Notes under the pieces: model-generated
Databases searched by the model: none
The model's input: the letters and a program-made list of their open reading frames with translations, nothing else
Told to the model about the DNA's origin: nothing
Assembly: GCA_022419385.1 (NCBI GenBank)
Contig: JAJUBI010000002.1
Span: forward strand, 1,860,001-1,924,000
Length of the DNA stretch: 64,000 bases
Origin: Paraconiothyrium sp. Pb-2020
Lineage: Eukaryota > Ascomycota > Dothideomycetes > Pleosporales > Didymosphaeriaceae
Reading direction: 5' to 3'
Shown here: one piece after another, positions 21,764-33,992 of the stretch
Numbering within the stretch: the stretch's first letter is position 1
How the letters are laid out: the number at the start of each line of letters is the position of its first letter
Program-made: the position numbers and the translations under genes

Positions 21764-24700
21764 TACAAGCTTTCTGCGACGACGATCCTCTCGGTGGCTT
21801 CGTAGGGCGCTCGTGGTTGTTACGCTAACGACGCATTGAGCGAAGCCACCTCGCCTATTCTTCCCTTGCATTGTGTGATAATGGTGTACCGTATGCCACA
21901 AGCCGAGGAACCGCGCCCTGCTTTTTAGCTTTCTCTTGTCGTTCTCTTTTTTCTCACTGTACATGATTGTCTCATTGTCATTTTGCGTTGTCACTGTCTC
22001 ACGGATGTCACTCTTCTCTCATGGTTCTTGATCTTTTCGCCTTCGCATAAGACGGGTCGAGGAGGATAGCGCGGACTTTCAGGTCGCCGAGCTACGGCAT
22101 ACTCTGGACCCTGGACACGATGTTTCCTTTTCACGCCATCGGACGTATCGAATCTCCTTTTAGGGTACTCTGCATTAGATGGACGACACGGCGAAAGGAT
22201 TGGGCATTGGGTTCTCTTGAGCCCCGCGACGTACAATGACGCGGGGATTGGGCGGGGCTTTGGGGGGACATCTGGACTTTTGGGCTTTTGGTTGCTTTTC
22301 TGGACGAGGGCGCTAATAAAAGAGATGGCCGGTGCTGGCGTCGGTCGGTGTTTTGCTTGGTTCGTAATGACGAAGAGATGCGGTGTGAGGGAGGTGCTGG
22401 CACAGACTGGGCACGGTCGGAGCCAGGTAGGGAGATGGGGTCCAACTGCCCGAGGTGTCCGGTGAAGACGGGGACGCAGCAAGGGGAAGTAGCAGCCCGG
22501 AGACGGAACAGGCAGGTCGCTGTGCATGGAAATGGGCAGCGACAGCGACAAGTGTCGAGACACGATTTGAGAGAGTTGGGCTGCGTGGTCGGGCAGCAAC
22601 AGAGCCCGCACTGTATTAGCCACGACTCCAATTCCTTGGTAGACTAGCATTGCAACTGTTTGCAGGATTCACTTGACCCCGAGGCAGCGTCCCAGAAGCA
22701 GTCGCAGTCGTATTGGCTGAGCGTGGATGCTACTTGGCTGTGCGACACGGACTCCTGCGCGTACAGGCGCCAGGGTCAATGCGCGCCTCATTTGCGCCCA
22801 CGCGTCGTATACGGCCAGCCTCACGTCGCCACGCCGCGGCGCCGCTGCGCCATGGTGATGCGCGGCCGTCAGCTCGTTCCTCTGCCGGATCGAGGCGTCG
22901 AATCGTGAGCGTGGCAGCTGCAGACTCCCTTTTTTGACGTGCATCGCTCTCCACCCCCTGGCCACGCAGACTCGTTCCGGGCCAAAACAAAACCCGAGAG
23001 CCACCGCAGCGGTACCCTGATCGGCAGGCGCCATGCCCCATGCTGCAGCCCATGCAAAGTGACGAGATGTGCTGAATCGCCGCTCTGCAGCGCGCAGCGA
23101 AGGCACTCGACGCGCCGTCGATCATCCAAGCCCGTGCGGTTCCTTCGCTTCGTGCCTCTTCGCCACGGAAACATGGCCGCGACGTCCGCCTCACCACGTT
23201 GAGCCGGCCGACCGCACCTGTTCGCCTCATCGCCGGCCCCCGGCGCACCAAGCTCGTCGCCCACCCCGGCGCGTCAGCTCGTCGTATTTCTGCGAGCTGA
23301 GGTCTGCTTCCACGTCCACCAATCACCCGAGATCCTGCGCTTGGGAGACGAAGTCCACACCCGGTCGTCTCCGCCCTCTGGGGAGCAGCTTGCGCATGGG
23401 CCCGACTATCGACTTCCAACCTCAACACCACATCGCCTGCCTGATTCGCTCTGTGTGAAATTGCGCCAATAGTCATATCAGCTGCCATTGCCACGACGCG
23501 CATTATGGCTTCGCCGAGCTAGAGCCTTGTACCTTCGGACCTTGCCGAATTACACTCGTTCTTACACGTGTGCGAGTCTACACAATGTCTGCTGACCGAA
23601 TCGGACGTAGTACGGTAATATCAAGCGTGGCAGCCACCACATCTACAAGGGTACAGGACACGACGAGAACAAAATTGACGTAGAGCGAAGGAATAGCATG
23701 TGCTACGCATGGGCGTTCCAACTAAAACCCTACGTTTGAAAACGCTGACAGGCTGACAGCACGCCGTCGCCGAGCTTAGCAGCTCTAGAAAGCGAGGGCC
23801 AACATCTAGGTGAGGTTGGTTGGTGCACTGAATACTTCGAAGTGCATGTGAAGGAAGCATATTGCTTTTACAGCATCTAGCACTAGACTTCCCGATTCGG
23901 TCCATCAGCCTCGTTGGCAACCTCGTAGTTCCGGCTGACTGGCCGAGTACTGACTTCTGTTCCTAGGCTTGCCAGAGCCTTCTATTCTTATCTATCGTGC
24001 TGGGCGATATTGGTCTAACATTCTGTTTCTGCGCTCTCCAACCGTCATTGCATCAACTTTTGTCTATCATGTTGCGGAAACTATTGCTACCAATCTGCTG
24101 GCCAATGTCACGAACGCCCTTTTACTGTGCCGTCCCTACGCGCACGTACTCGGGGAACCTCTGCCGCGCGGGAGATATGCGACAGCTCGGACCGTGCCGT
24201 ATCTCATGGGGCCCCGTGTGTGTCTTGGGCACGGTTCTACATAGATGCCCAAGATCGCCGGTGGAGAGTAAGCGACCGATGATGAGGGTATCTCAAGACG
24301 TATTGTGTACAATGCTGATGAGGAGGTAACCATGGCATGGATAAATTGATCGTGACGTATAACAATGTAGGGAGGGTTCCCACGCTGTATCTCTAAATAT
24401 AATGACTGGTGCACTACCTAGCAGCCTGTCAACATTTTCGGTGCAGATATAGGCCACATGAGAAGAATGAAGGCGTCTATAAACGAACGAGTATTTCGGT
24501 CAATTTGTTCAAGCTCCTTTCTAGACGAAGCTGATCAAACGGCCCACACAGCATCCACACACACCCATGGCTACATGACAAAGATCGGTGTCCATCCTGC
24601 CCACACCAGACGACTTTGCGCACTCAAATTTAGCTTCGATGCCACAATACGAAGCATCCAACTCTGCGCGTCTAGCTCTTCGCAGACTAAACCGCAAAAG

Positions 24701-26223
24701 CTGGACGCTGCAAAAAAAGTTCGATCATTGAGCTTTGCGGAGCCTGCGACAAAGTGTGACGACGCCAGAGCAGGTGGTGGAGCATGTTCAAGGCGGGAGA
24801 CGGTCGTAAGGTCTGTAGGCATATCTATTAGGTAGAAATCGAGAATGGGTCCCAGGGAGAGTTGGTCGAAAGCAGACCTGTGCTCCTGACATTGTCTATT
24901 GGATACGTCTTGGTCAGGCTTCAACATAACCAAGCCTATGTAAACGTTGCGGCTTCTCCTTACGGCAAGAGCCGCGACACCTCAGCTTCCTAGCTTTCCT
25001 GGCTACCTTCAAAGCCTTCAACTGCTACATCCTCATCAAATTCTCTCGATAGATACCCCCTTCTCGCGCTAGGTCGCGACAATGCCATCCGCTGTCGAAA
25101 GCTTACTTTCGTCCCAGTTCACCTTCCATCCAATCCAATCGCATCCTCACCACCATCCAAGATCACAGCACGATCACTACCACCAACGGCGGTTTCCTAA
25201 TTCCCTAAGTTAGCTTCCCCTTCTCAATCCTGACAGAACAAAACATACCACCCTCAGCTCCGCAATAAGCACCCCAAACCTTCTCCTCCCCTCCGGACTC
25301 CGAAAGTACAACCTCACGACCGGCGTCTTGACGAGGTGCGGGTACCAATACAGGCAGTTTCTGCACGTCTGTCTCAGGCAAGGCGGTTTGTATAGCACGG
25401 AGGTGTGGTTAGTGGAATGGTAGTTCAAGACGCCGCGGCCGGGCTTGTAGGCGCAGTCTTTGCGCTTGCGGGTGCGCTTGCAAGGCTTGGGAGTGGGAAG
25501 AGGGGTGTTTGGGGGTAGTATTGCATAGCTGTTCCATGTGTGTGCTGGAATGGTGAGGAAGGCAGGGGGATGGGATGGGAGATAGGCGTTCCATATGCGT
25601 GTCGGGAGGTGAAGACAGATGGCTGACTGCGCAGCTGGCGTGTAGTCCATAGTTGATGGATGTGTTGGTATGGATCGAGCACAACATGCTAAAGGTCTTT
25701 TGTCTGGAAACAACAATGTGTGTTTGCGAGTTTGTCAGAGAAAGCTATTGTTTCTTAACGTTTGACGATCAGCCGGGGTTAACGATACCCCAAGAACCGA
25801 CAACATTTCCAATGTTTGGCTGAGCAGCTTGAATGAGATGAGGTAGACGCGCATGTGAACCTACCTCGCCCTCGCCTCGCCAGATCGCTTGACGGTTGCT
25901 TGGAACGTTTTGCGGCGGCTTAAATTAGGTCGGGGTTCCACGGAACAGCATGGTACTCTAATACAGAAACAACGGGATTGAATTACACAGCATATTACAT
26001 TTAGAGAGCATTCTTCGCTTGTCCAGGATGAGTGGTGTCATGTATCTGTTCTGAAAAAAAAAAAGACTTTTGGAGCTCTTGATGCTTCTTAATCTTTCGA
26101 ACGCTGGCAATGCAGGTACTATGTCTTCGCGCCACTGCCCTAAGTACTTTGAGTCTCCTCTATACTCCGCGAGTGGTATTTTCAAATGCTACCAGACCCG
26201 ACGAGACATAAACCTTCGTTCCC
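21764..26223. other. Gene-poor 4.5 kb with one weak hypothetical gene
   Basis: The part up to about 23.5 kb is GC-rich with long frames open on both strands (for example 22730-23503 on the minus strand), which I read as a compositional effect. From 23.5 to 26.2 kb the composition is more even and no frame has recognisable features except the hypothetical gene at 25210-25650. A short His-rich frame with a good start context (25082-25216, + strand, 44 codons) overlaps the tail of that gene and could be a stray 5' exon or chance. Confidence 0.5.
25210..25650 (-). CDS. Hypothetical cysteine-containing protein (146 aa)
   Basis: A single frame from the ATG at 25648-25650. The first half is W/P-rich (repeated TW/RIWNAY-type and P-T/L-P segments). 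The second half has seven cysteines and basic clusters (CKRTRKRKDC, then LRQTCRNCLYWYPHLVK, then LYFRSPEGRRRFGVLIAELR). The frame is not low in complexity, and the last segment looks like genuine beta-strand/helix sequence. I recognise no family and found no splice signals that would extend it. Confidence 0.35.
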   Translation of the reverse strand: MDYTPAAQSAICLHLPTRIWNAYLPSHPPAFLTIPAHTWNSYAILPPNTPLPTPKPCKRTRKRKDCAYKPGRGVLNYHSTNHTSVLYKPPCLRQTCRNCLYWYPHLVKTPVVRLYFRSPEGRRRFGVLIAELRVVCFVLSGLRRGS

Positions 26224-27956
26224 CTACCCCTCTCTTCCTTGCGCTTCATCGATCGCATTTTGCCACTTCCATAACTTGCAGTACACGCCCTCGATCATCC
26301 AGATCAAACAACTTCCTACCAAACATCCAGTCCACAAGCCGTACAAGTCCAGCTTCAGTGGACCAAAGCAAAGAGCGAATGCGACTGGGATGGCCACGAG
26401 ATAATACACGCCGAGATTGACATATCCACCGATGTCCTGGCGACCCAGGCCGCGCAAGATGGCATTTGCTAGTGCACATCCCGCATCGGAGAGCTGAAAG
26501 AGCGCTAGGATAGGCATCACAGAAGCGGCGATTCGAATGACTTCGGGATCGGAGCTAAATGCGCGCGGTAAGATATGTCGCAGAAGAGTTAAGAACGCAG
26601 CGTCTACTATCCCAATGATGAGGAAGATGACAATGTATGTACGGGTTGCGATGCGAGCCGCCGGGAGCGCACCGGCCCCGATGAGGTTGCCCAAGCGGGT
26701 GGACACGGCGACGCTGGTGCTGAAGGGAATGTGGTATATCATGACTGCGGTGGTCATGACAACGCTCTGTGCAGCGAGGTGCTCGGTCGAAAGGTAGGAA
26801 GCGGAGAAGGTTAGGATGTCGAACGCCAGCCACTCTGCTTCTACCATAACAATGCCGGGGAGACTCAACTTGGCCATGGGGCCCCAATTGGTGAGTGCTG
26901 CGCGTGTGAAGCCATTCCAGCATTCCAAGCTTGATGGCGCGATGACATAGACGTACATCCAAAGGAGAATTGGCAGAAGCGTATTGGAGATGACTGTTGC
27001 AAGCGCAGACCCAGTAAGGCCCCAGTCCAAAACGAAAACGAAGACGTAGTTCAAGACAATGTTGGCGGGTGTCGCAACCAAGAGCACAAAAAGTGAAGCG
27101 TTGAACAAGCCCTGTGCCTGCGTGAACCGCTTTCCGGCCTCGAAGATAGCGTATCCAGGAGCGCCTGCGAGGAGTATCTGCAGATAGTGGCCTGCCATAT
27201 ATGCCAGCTCTTTCTCGGGGACCAGTGCAGCCAGAATCCATCCTGAGCACAACCACACGGCGGCAATGGGAACGGTGACAAGCAGCATGAGCAGCACCAT
27301 GCGCTGCAAATGCAGACCAACCTGTTCCTTCCTTCCACCTCCATACGCCTGCGCACACAGTGTATCCAGGCTCGTAGCAAGGCCCTCATACACCGCCAAT
27401 CCCGTGATGTTGGCCGTCATAGTAGCTAACGACACAGCGCCAAGCTCATCCGTTCCAATGTGCCCGACCACAAATATCGTGATCAAACTAAAGCTGTATT
27501 GCAAAACGTAGGTCAGACACAGTGGTACCGAATTCTTGATCAGAAGTTTTGTCTCCTTCCCGGGGCTGGTCCTAATCTCTTCTCCATCTCTCTCCATCAA
27601 CGGTTCTTCCTCACTCGCGCCCGCGACTGTTGCGCCGTAGTTGTTGACCTTCGTAACGTCGACGCCGTCACCAAGGATGGGACGAGCGAGCGCGCTGTTG
27701 CCCGAGAACCGGCGTGGCCCCAATTGTGCCTCCATGGCCTCGCAGTCCCTGGATAACCACCTCAGCACAGAGGCTCTGCCCGGACAAATGCAGCATACCT
27801 GAATCCTTGACCTAGCTTGGAATCCAAATCATCGAAAGAGTCAAGTGTTATCGATGAGGTCGTAGTGTAACCATGGTCGCTGGATGTTATTTGCGGCCGA
27901 CGAGGAGTTCGCCGCGCCTGCGCTTGTGCATCGCTGAGTGGGGCGGTGGCCTGCAT
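26224..27956 (-). CDS. MATE-family multidrug/toxic-compound extrusion transporter
   Basis: Exon 1 (27956-27799) and exon 2 (27748-26224), joined across a 50-bp GT-AG intron, give 560 residues. A hydrophilic cytosolic N-terminus of about 110 residues precedes the MatE core, which shows two related six-helix halves: SVPLCLTYVLQYSFSLITIFVVGHIG opens the first and AKLSLPGIVMVEAEWLAFDIL opens the second. Fungal MATE proteins sit in the plasma or vacuolar membrane and export cationic or amphipathic compounds, usually by proton antiport. Removing the intron joins the S/D-rich first exon to DCEAMEAQLGPRRFSGNSAL in frame; without it the protein would begin at a non-ATG codon. No biosynthetic genes adjoin it. 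Confidence 0.9.
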
Positions 27957-28309
27957 TGGGACGACCGGCGGCAGCTAGGACGGATGCGGGAAAAGAGAAC
28001 GCGGGTGCAGTGTGTGGTGGCCGCTCAAGCGCACGCACCGAGATGGCCAGTAGCAATATGCGTTGCTGAAGTAGGCACATGGGGATCCCCTACATGGTAG
28101 GCGCTCCTGTAGCTCTTTGAATGCATCTGCGATGGCCGCTTCGGGCAGCAGCGATGAGGCTGGTGTGGAATGCGATCATCGGCTACGCACACTAGCTTAA
28201 ACAACGTGGATCGATTGATGCGGCGTATACAGTATGTACCTCTGAACATCATTTCTGCAATACTCCTCATTCAACTTGGGTAGTATTGATTAGCCGGTTA
28301 GAAGAATGC
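27957..28309. other. Intergenic: MATE transporter promoter and 3' flank of the GST-like gene
   Basis: 353 bp with no coding or structural signal recognised. Confidence 0.5.
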
Positions 28310-29144
28310 TCAGTCCTGCTTTCCCAACCAGGGCACACACCCCTCATAAATCTCTCTGTACCCCGGATACTGCATACATCTATCAAACACCCCCTCATCC
28401 ACGACCCGCGCATTCTGCAATGCTCCGGCAATGAAGAAATCCGTAAAACTTGGGTTTGCCCCTAGGACAAACGGACCCTCATCCTTGTTTGTACGCATCA
28501 ACTCACCGGCCGCACGCGCATCCTCTTCAATCGCTTTCCAAGTCTTCTCCTCCTTGTTTCCAGCAATGAGCTCTTCAATCGGATGCCCTAACGTTTCCTC
28601 CCTCGTGCGCCGAAAGTACTCCTGCGCCCGCCGAGACAGAAGGAGGATTTCGCGGGGCACGAGAGAGGTGTAGAACGCCGGTCCTACGACAGCGCGCGCT
28701 TTGACCTCTATTTGCCGACCAAGATCAGAAGTTAGAGGGAGTGGTGGGGAGGGATATTGAGATTCGAGGAACTTGGCGATGGCGGGGGAGTCCATGGTGT
28801 ACGTATCCGTGGGAATGTGGTGGATGGTTGGGACGGTGTAATTGTGTTTGGCTTGCTCGTTCGGGGGAACCCCCCTATGAAGTAGGTCAGCTACATGTAC
28901 TGCGCTCAACGGTAGTCTCACGTGAATGTGTAAAACTCTTGCAAGGCGGAATTGGCAGAGGAGAGTGCACGCACAGCTCTTTGAGGGTTGGCTCAATGTC
29001 CGGAAATTCGAGGAAGACGGTCTTATAGGGTAATCTTTTGTAGTTGAGGATGAGCCGAATGCGCCAGACGGCGGGCGAGAAACATATGTTCTTCGTGCAG
29101 GCTAGATCATATAGGACGATCTGGGCCTCGTCTTCAGTAGCCAT
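28310..29144 (-). CDS. Glutathione S-transferase-like protein (fungal GstA/UstS-like)
   Basis: Exon 1 (29144-28975) and exon 2 (28874-28310), with a 100-bp GT-AG intron, give 244 residues. The N-terminal thioredoxin-like domain opens with IVLYDLACTKNICFSPAVWR, in which the SP pair sits where GSTs activate glutathione. It continues with LILNYKRLPYKTVFLEFPDI and, across the junction, TVPTIHHIPTDTYTMDSPAI, which contains the cis-proline and the glutathione gamma-glutamyl contact region. The C-terminal helical domain includes GPFVLGANPSFTDFFIAGAL, the conserved N-capping region. Such proteins conjugate or isomerise electrophiles, and some act in secondary metabolism. Here no cluster is evident. 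Cytosolic, length normal, no break. Confidence 0.85.
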
Positions 29145-29928
29145 GGTATGATTACGATGTGGGCGATATTGTTGATTTTGCACTGGATTGACTGTCTTCT
29201 TGAAAAATGTCCAGTGCTAATTGCGGACGGGATTCCCGCAACTGCCGTGCTATATATCCAACGGTAGTTCTAAAACGGGCGAAGGTTGCGACGATTTGGA
29301 CTGCGAACACGTGGCTCCAGTAGTATGGATATCTGGAACCATCGCATGAGTTCCGTATCGTGTGTTTATCTGCCCGGGTAGTTGTACATGCATCTTCGTG
29401 AGTCTCATTTTTTAGAGCTTGTAGAAAGGGTTGATCGAAGGAGGCAATTAGTAAATAATGTCGTATTGGCCCATAGGTAAGAGCAAGTGAGGAGGTTACT
29501 AATCCATCGAGTTACTGCATATCTATTGGCTTACCTCCGCTACCTAGCGTGATACTAATGCTCGTATTAATGAGCAACGTCGTCATTGGCTATGGTAAGC
29601 CAGACCCCAGGCTCTCTCGCTGAAGCATTCTGCAGAATACTTCGAGCAGGTTCGAAGACTTCGATAGATCCTTCTTGTATTATCATCTATAAGGTTGCAC
29701 ACCAAAAGACTGCAGGTGAACATGTGTTATGTGTATCTATCTATCGCCTACCTAGTGTTACGGTGCGATGCTAACAGGCCTTCCCAAAGCGCAAAACAAC
29801 AAGGATAAAAGTTTCACAATCATACAGACTTAGACATACCGCTCTAATCCACCATTTTCCGTCTGTGATCCCACTCACACTCGTACAGTCCATAAAATCT
29901 CCCTTTCCATCAATTCCTTGCTATACAA
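29145..29928. other. Intergenic: GST-like promoter and 3' flank of the secreted repeat protein
   Basis: 784 bp, AT-richer than average, with only one short frame (29586-29774) that lacks features. No gene supported. Confidence 0.5.
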
Positions 29929-30545
29929 CTAGTACGCAGGAGGCGTAGGAATCGTTGTCGGACTTTCGAAACCACCTGTCCCAGTAGGGAACGGAGAATG
30001 GCTGGGCCTTCCTGTCCCATAAGGATATCCCGTGCCATGAGGACGGTGCGGGTGCGGCCGCTTACCGTGTCCACCATGTCCGCTGTCGGCAAGGCGTGGA
30101 GCAAGTTTGTAGTCGATCTCCAAGCCGCGTCGGTCAACGGCGGGTGTGGGGTAGTACGGGAGGATGCTGTAGATGTCTGTTGGGGTGGGGATGCCGGTTC
30201 CGGAGGGGGCTGGCAAGGTGGGGAGGCCTGTGCCGTCGGGATACTTGGGGTGCTGATGCTTGGGATGACGGGTGAAGAGACGCCCGTGCCACTTGGAAAG
30301 CCTGTGGGAAGACCAGTCTCAGGAGGACCCGGGAACACAGGACTGCCAGTGGGGTATGAAGGCCAACCGCCAGATGGGTAAGGCTTGCTTGGAAGTAGGG
30401 AAGGGTAGTGGCGCTTGTCATTGAAGTACTTTTCGAAATGAAACGGTGCTGGCTTGTGTTAGCAAGTCATTGTGAAAAACCGATGGTAAAACTTCATACC
30501 AGCAAGAGAAGAGCCCACAAGGGCAAGGACAACGAATGACCGCAT
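29929..30545 (-). CDS. Secreted P/G/T-rich repeat protein, interrupted by an apparent 1-nt frameshift
   Basis: Exon 1 (30545-30500) encodes MRSFVVLALVGSSLA, a signal peptide; a 51-bp GT-AG intron with a GCTAAC branch site follows; exon 2 starts at 30448. The mature part begins APFHFEKYFNDKRHYP and then runs into proline/glycine/threonine repeats (YPTG, LPTG, PSGTG). Near 30233 the repeat pattern jumps frame: upstream it reads PSIPT, and in the next frame it continues DGTGLPTL, PSGTGIPTP and later YGTGRP and PTGTGG, ending with TAG at 29929-29931. One missing G or C at about 30233-30235 would restore a single product of about 188 residues with an even repeat. This could be a real lesion or a sequencing or assembly error. 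Function unknown; a wall-associated or matrix protein is a reasonable guess. Confidence 0.6.
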
Positions 30546-31971
30546 GTTGACTGTCTCGGGGAGTCGAATCGGTGATTGCTGAAAAAAGAATATGAAGACA
30601 AAGAAATCGGCGCAGCCCTGTGGGTAGATATATCTCAAGATCGTATTCAAACGATGACCAGGCAGCCAGCCTATGACGAAAGGACAGAACGAATGTCTAG
30701 CCGTACGAAAAGGCGACTGAAGGACTTGCAGTGGTTCGTAGATTGCCCCGTCACTGAAACCACAAGCCTATATACTCGCCTCCCTCAGCTGCATACTCAG
30801 TCTAAAACAGACCCACCGTCTAATCTCTAGCAAATGGAACGGTATCCCAGCAGTCGGAAGCCAGCATCGCCTGCGGGTAGTTACGATCGGCCGCGCAATA
30901 CCCGTGTTTGGCTTCATGTCAGTGTAGGCCAAGCGCTGTCGACACCCTGAAGGAGAGCAAGCCAGTAACACTACGTCAGATAGATACTCGGAGGAGTGAG
31001 CTGAGGCTTCATTTGGAAAACGTGTTCACAAAACGTGGACTTTCGCTAACGGATTTTCGTTTCCGTTCGTGCTTGCATGCGCAGATGCATGAGTTAAAGC
31101 CAAGTAAGCCTTCGGAAAGGCACAGCTGCCACACTCGGAAGGATCAACTTCATGCCTGAGCTTGTGTAACACATTCTCGCATATGCTCGCTGTAAGTGAG
31201 ATCAGCATTCGCCTGATACGATAGGTAAGCGGCTGGACGGAACGCGAGGATCATGATGTATCTGGGGTAAAGAATAGTCGTGTGTTCACGGACTTTGAGA
31301 TGGAAGGAATCTTGGTATGAGTCGCAATGCACGTCGTGTAGTTGCTGTTGTCATCGATTGGTGCATTGCACATCGGCTACCTGAAACACCGTGTTGTTGG
31401 GGGAGCTAATAGGCGGGAGAACGATTACGGACCATCCGTTGATCGACAGGTCCTTCGTGTTTCAGGCGGCATCTTACCGTGTAGACTGCCTAGTGGGGGT
31501 CAGTACGTACAAGACTAATTTAGAAACCTTGGCGAGATAACAGTTCAGATGTAGGGTACTCAATGCGACACGTAGGAAGGACTAGGGCTGCGGCCGGCGA
31601 CTGAGGGAAACGCTGACTCTGTAGGTCGTGTAGCCATAACTGTGCGCACCCGCTCAGTAATTATGCCGAGGCTGGGTTGCAACACCAAAGAAAAACATAC
31701 AGCTCTTTTCCAGCGGGGACACATCTCAGAGTTATCGCCTAAGCCCTTGGACAATACGAGAAGTTTAGCGATGGTTGATACAATGAAGAGCTATCTTTCG
31801 TATGCTGTGGCCTTGTGGCGTCGACTATTGCGCGTACCTGCGCGAACACCGCGAATACTGCTCCCGACGTCCGGATGCAACACGAAGAAACCTTCGGAAG
31901 GGCTCAGCTTCGCAAAATGACGGCTTTCGAAGTGGCCTTGATGCAAGATGAAGGAAACTTGATAACCGGTC
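30546..31971. other. Intergenic 1.4 kb: promoter of the secreted repeat protein and 3' flank of the MFS transporter
   Basis: Only frames below 95 codons, overlapping and featureless. No RNA, repeat or gene recognised. Confidence 0.5.
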
Positions 31972-33591
31972 TCAGAACCAGCCAACCTTCTTAGCGGCAT
32001 AGCTCCATCCGGAGAGCAGTGCAGTTGCGCCGGTAAAAGCGATGAGCGCACCGAATCCACTACCATATGCGAATTCGGCTCTCCACGAGCCCGCGTGCAG
32101 TAACGCTTCAGATAGCGGACCGCTACATAAATTCGCAACGCCCTTCCCGGCCGACAGGCAGGCAAAAATCATACCTAGATGTGCGAGAACAGACTTAGTG
32201 TCGTCACTACATGATAGGGCAATCGCCGGGTGGTGTCTCAGCCCGCTGCTGCTGCGCGGGATGTTCTACCACTCACAGTAGAACGTTTCGCGAACCCGCA
32301 GCAGCAAGCTGTCCATCGAGCACCCGAATAGGCTTGGACTTACGTACCTGTGTCAGCTCCATTGCGCTTCTCCTTCGTATCTCGCATGATGGCGCTCCAG
32401 CTACTCGAGTTGCTACCCGCAAACGCTCCGTAGAGCAGGCAAAAAACGTAGAGAGGGGCGAGAGAAGTAGAGAACCCCCACAGCAAGAAGACGGTAAGGG
32501 TAGAGCCAAGGGCTGTGAGTCCGATACAGTTGACGACTGCGAACCTATCAACCGCCGCGCCCATGCAGAAAGATCCTATACATGCAGCGCCATTCAGTAG
32601 GATTATGGTGGCGGTGCTTTGATTAGTTGAAGCGCCTAGTGATCTTGCGAAGGTTGGGAGGTAGATGGCCGGGAGGAAGTATCCTAGGCCTTGAAGTATG
32701 CTGCCCGACTGAAAGAAGAGGAAACTCGAAGTTTTCCAGAATGACATATCAAAGCTTCGCGACTGCGTTGTTTGGGACAGTGGTAGCCGGGGTCTGAAGA
32801 AGAACAAGACAGGAAGGTTTAGAGCAAGTACGGACAATGCGCACACGCGCAGGGTAGTCCTGAACCCATAACTGTCTAACAGCCACTGGAGGACGATGGG
32901 AAGAATTGCTCCTGAAAGACCAAGACCAGCCATGGTTGCGCCGTACGCAAAACCGCGGCGGAGAACCCACCATTCTTCGATGTAGAAGAGGATAGGCGTC
33001 CAGGCGAGGCCGCCACCAACTGCATACATGATGCCTTGGCTCACGATCAAATGTGTAACAGTGGTCGCGAGAGATCCCAAGCCGAGAGATAGGCACATGA
33101 TCGTTAGACCGACTGGAGCTGCCCATACGCGCAGTCTTGGATAAATCTTAAGTAGCACAAACATGGGGATGATCGACATATACATGATACCCTGTCTTCC
33201 ATCAGTTCCATCCATTGAAATGTGTGGGTGGTGTTACCATTGCGCAAGCACCCACAACGGCAATATTGCTCGATCCGGCAAAGGGCTCATGCGTGCTGTA
33301 GTATTCCTGAAAGACGCCATATGATGAGCCAAATCCTAGTTTGGTCAGCAGCAGCCAAGTGTGTTGGCACATGCGTGGCCCACCCCAGATCATGCCCTCA
33401 AGCATGAAGCAAGAGAATAGCAGTAGCCAGGCATGCTTCCCGCCGTCAGTAGGTGGCAGAGAGAATCCTTCTTCGAGCTCCGGGGTGGCTCGTTCGTATG
33501 TGGGTAGTTCATCTCCGAGCCTTTCGACTTCTGGAGCCATATGTTGAGAATAGTGAATCAATTCGGTTTCGGTGTTTTGCGCTGAAGCCAT
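31972..33591 (-). CDS. Monocarboxylate-type major facilitator superfamily transporter
   Basis: Four exons (33591-33384, 33335-33238, 33191-32348, 32174-31972) with introns of 48, 46 and 173 bp give 450 residues. The N-terminal 50 residues are hydrophilic. Then follow 12 predicted membrane spans: MLEGMIWG joins to FGSSYGVFQEYYS, the loop/helix pair typical of fungal monocarboxylate-porter-like proteins, and later segments include MCLSLGLGSLATTV, MAGLGLSGAILPIVLQWLL and the last exon MIFACLSAGKGVANLCSGPL. Relatives move monocarboxylates, riboflavin or secondary metabolites across the plasma membrane; the substrate cannot be told from sequence. The 48-bp first intron is a multiple of three and has no in-frame stop, so its retention would insert 16 residues. 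The gene is divergent from ORC4 with 401 bp between starts. Confidence 0.9.
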
Positions 33592-33992
33592 TATGACGGA
33601 GGCTCACCCTGCTCTGCGTGCAGTATAATGGCTTTAACCGCGCATTGGAAGCTCTTTAAAGCAAGTGACTCCATGGTAGATATTGGCTTAGGCCTTGTGG
33701 TCATCATTGGTAGGGCGCGCCGACAACGGAAGCGACGGGTCCAAGTGCCCAGAAGTGTGGAGAAACCGCGACCTAAGAAAAGTGGGAAGAACAAAGCAAG
33801 TGGGTGACTGTGGCTGGTAGACGGATTAGTCAGCAGTTGTATGCCTGTGCTTGGAGAAGGTTCACAGACCGCGCTGGTACGCGGATTCCAAAACGAATAC
33901 GCGCAGCTTTTACGGCGAGCATAACTACATGCTTCACCGTTCTAAAATGCCTCGATAAGCTCTCTGAACCCCTCGCGACGCTCCAACTCATC
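33592..33992. promoter_or_regulatory. Divergent promoter between the MFS transporter and ORC4
   Basis: 401 bp between the two start codons. The ORC4 reading frame stays open upstream to 33804, but the sequence there is not ORC4-like, so I treat it as 5' untranslated region. No TATA box was recognised. Confidence 0.4.

Noticed and set aside
22730..23503. 257-codon minus-strand frame as a gene
   Set aside because: GC-rich tract with open frames on both strands and an arginine-rich, featureless translation.
29640..29660. T-loop-like GGTTCGAAG motif suggesting a tRNA gene
   Set aside because: No matching acceptor, D-arm or anticodon stems could be drawn around it; no tRNA was found anywhere in the window.
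33804..33992. N-terminal extension of ORC4 by 63 codons
   Set aside because: The frame is open but the translation does not resemble ORC4, and the ATG at 33993 begins the typical basic N-terminus.
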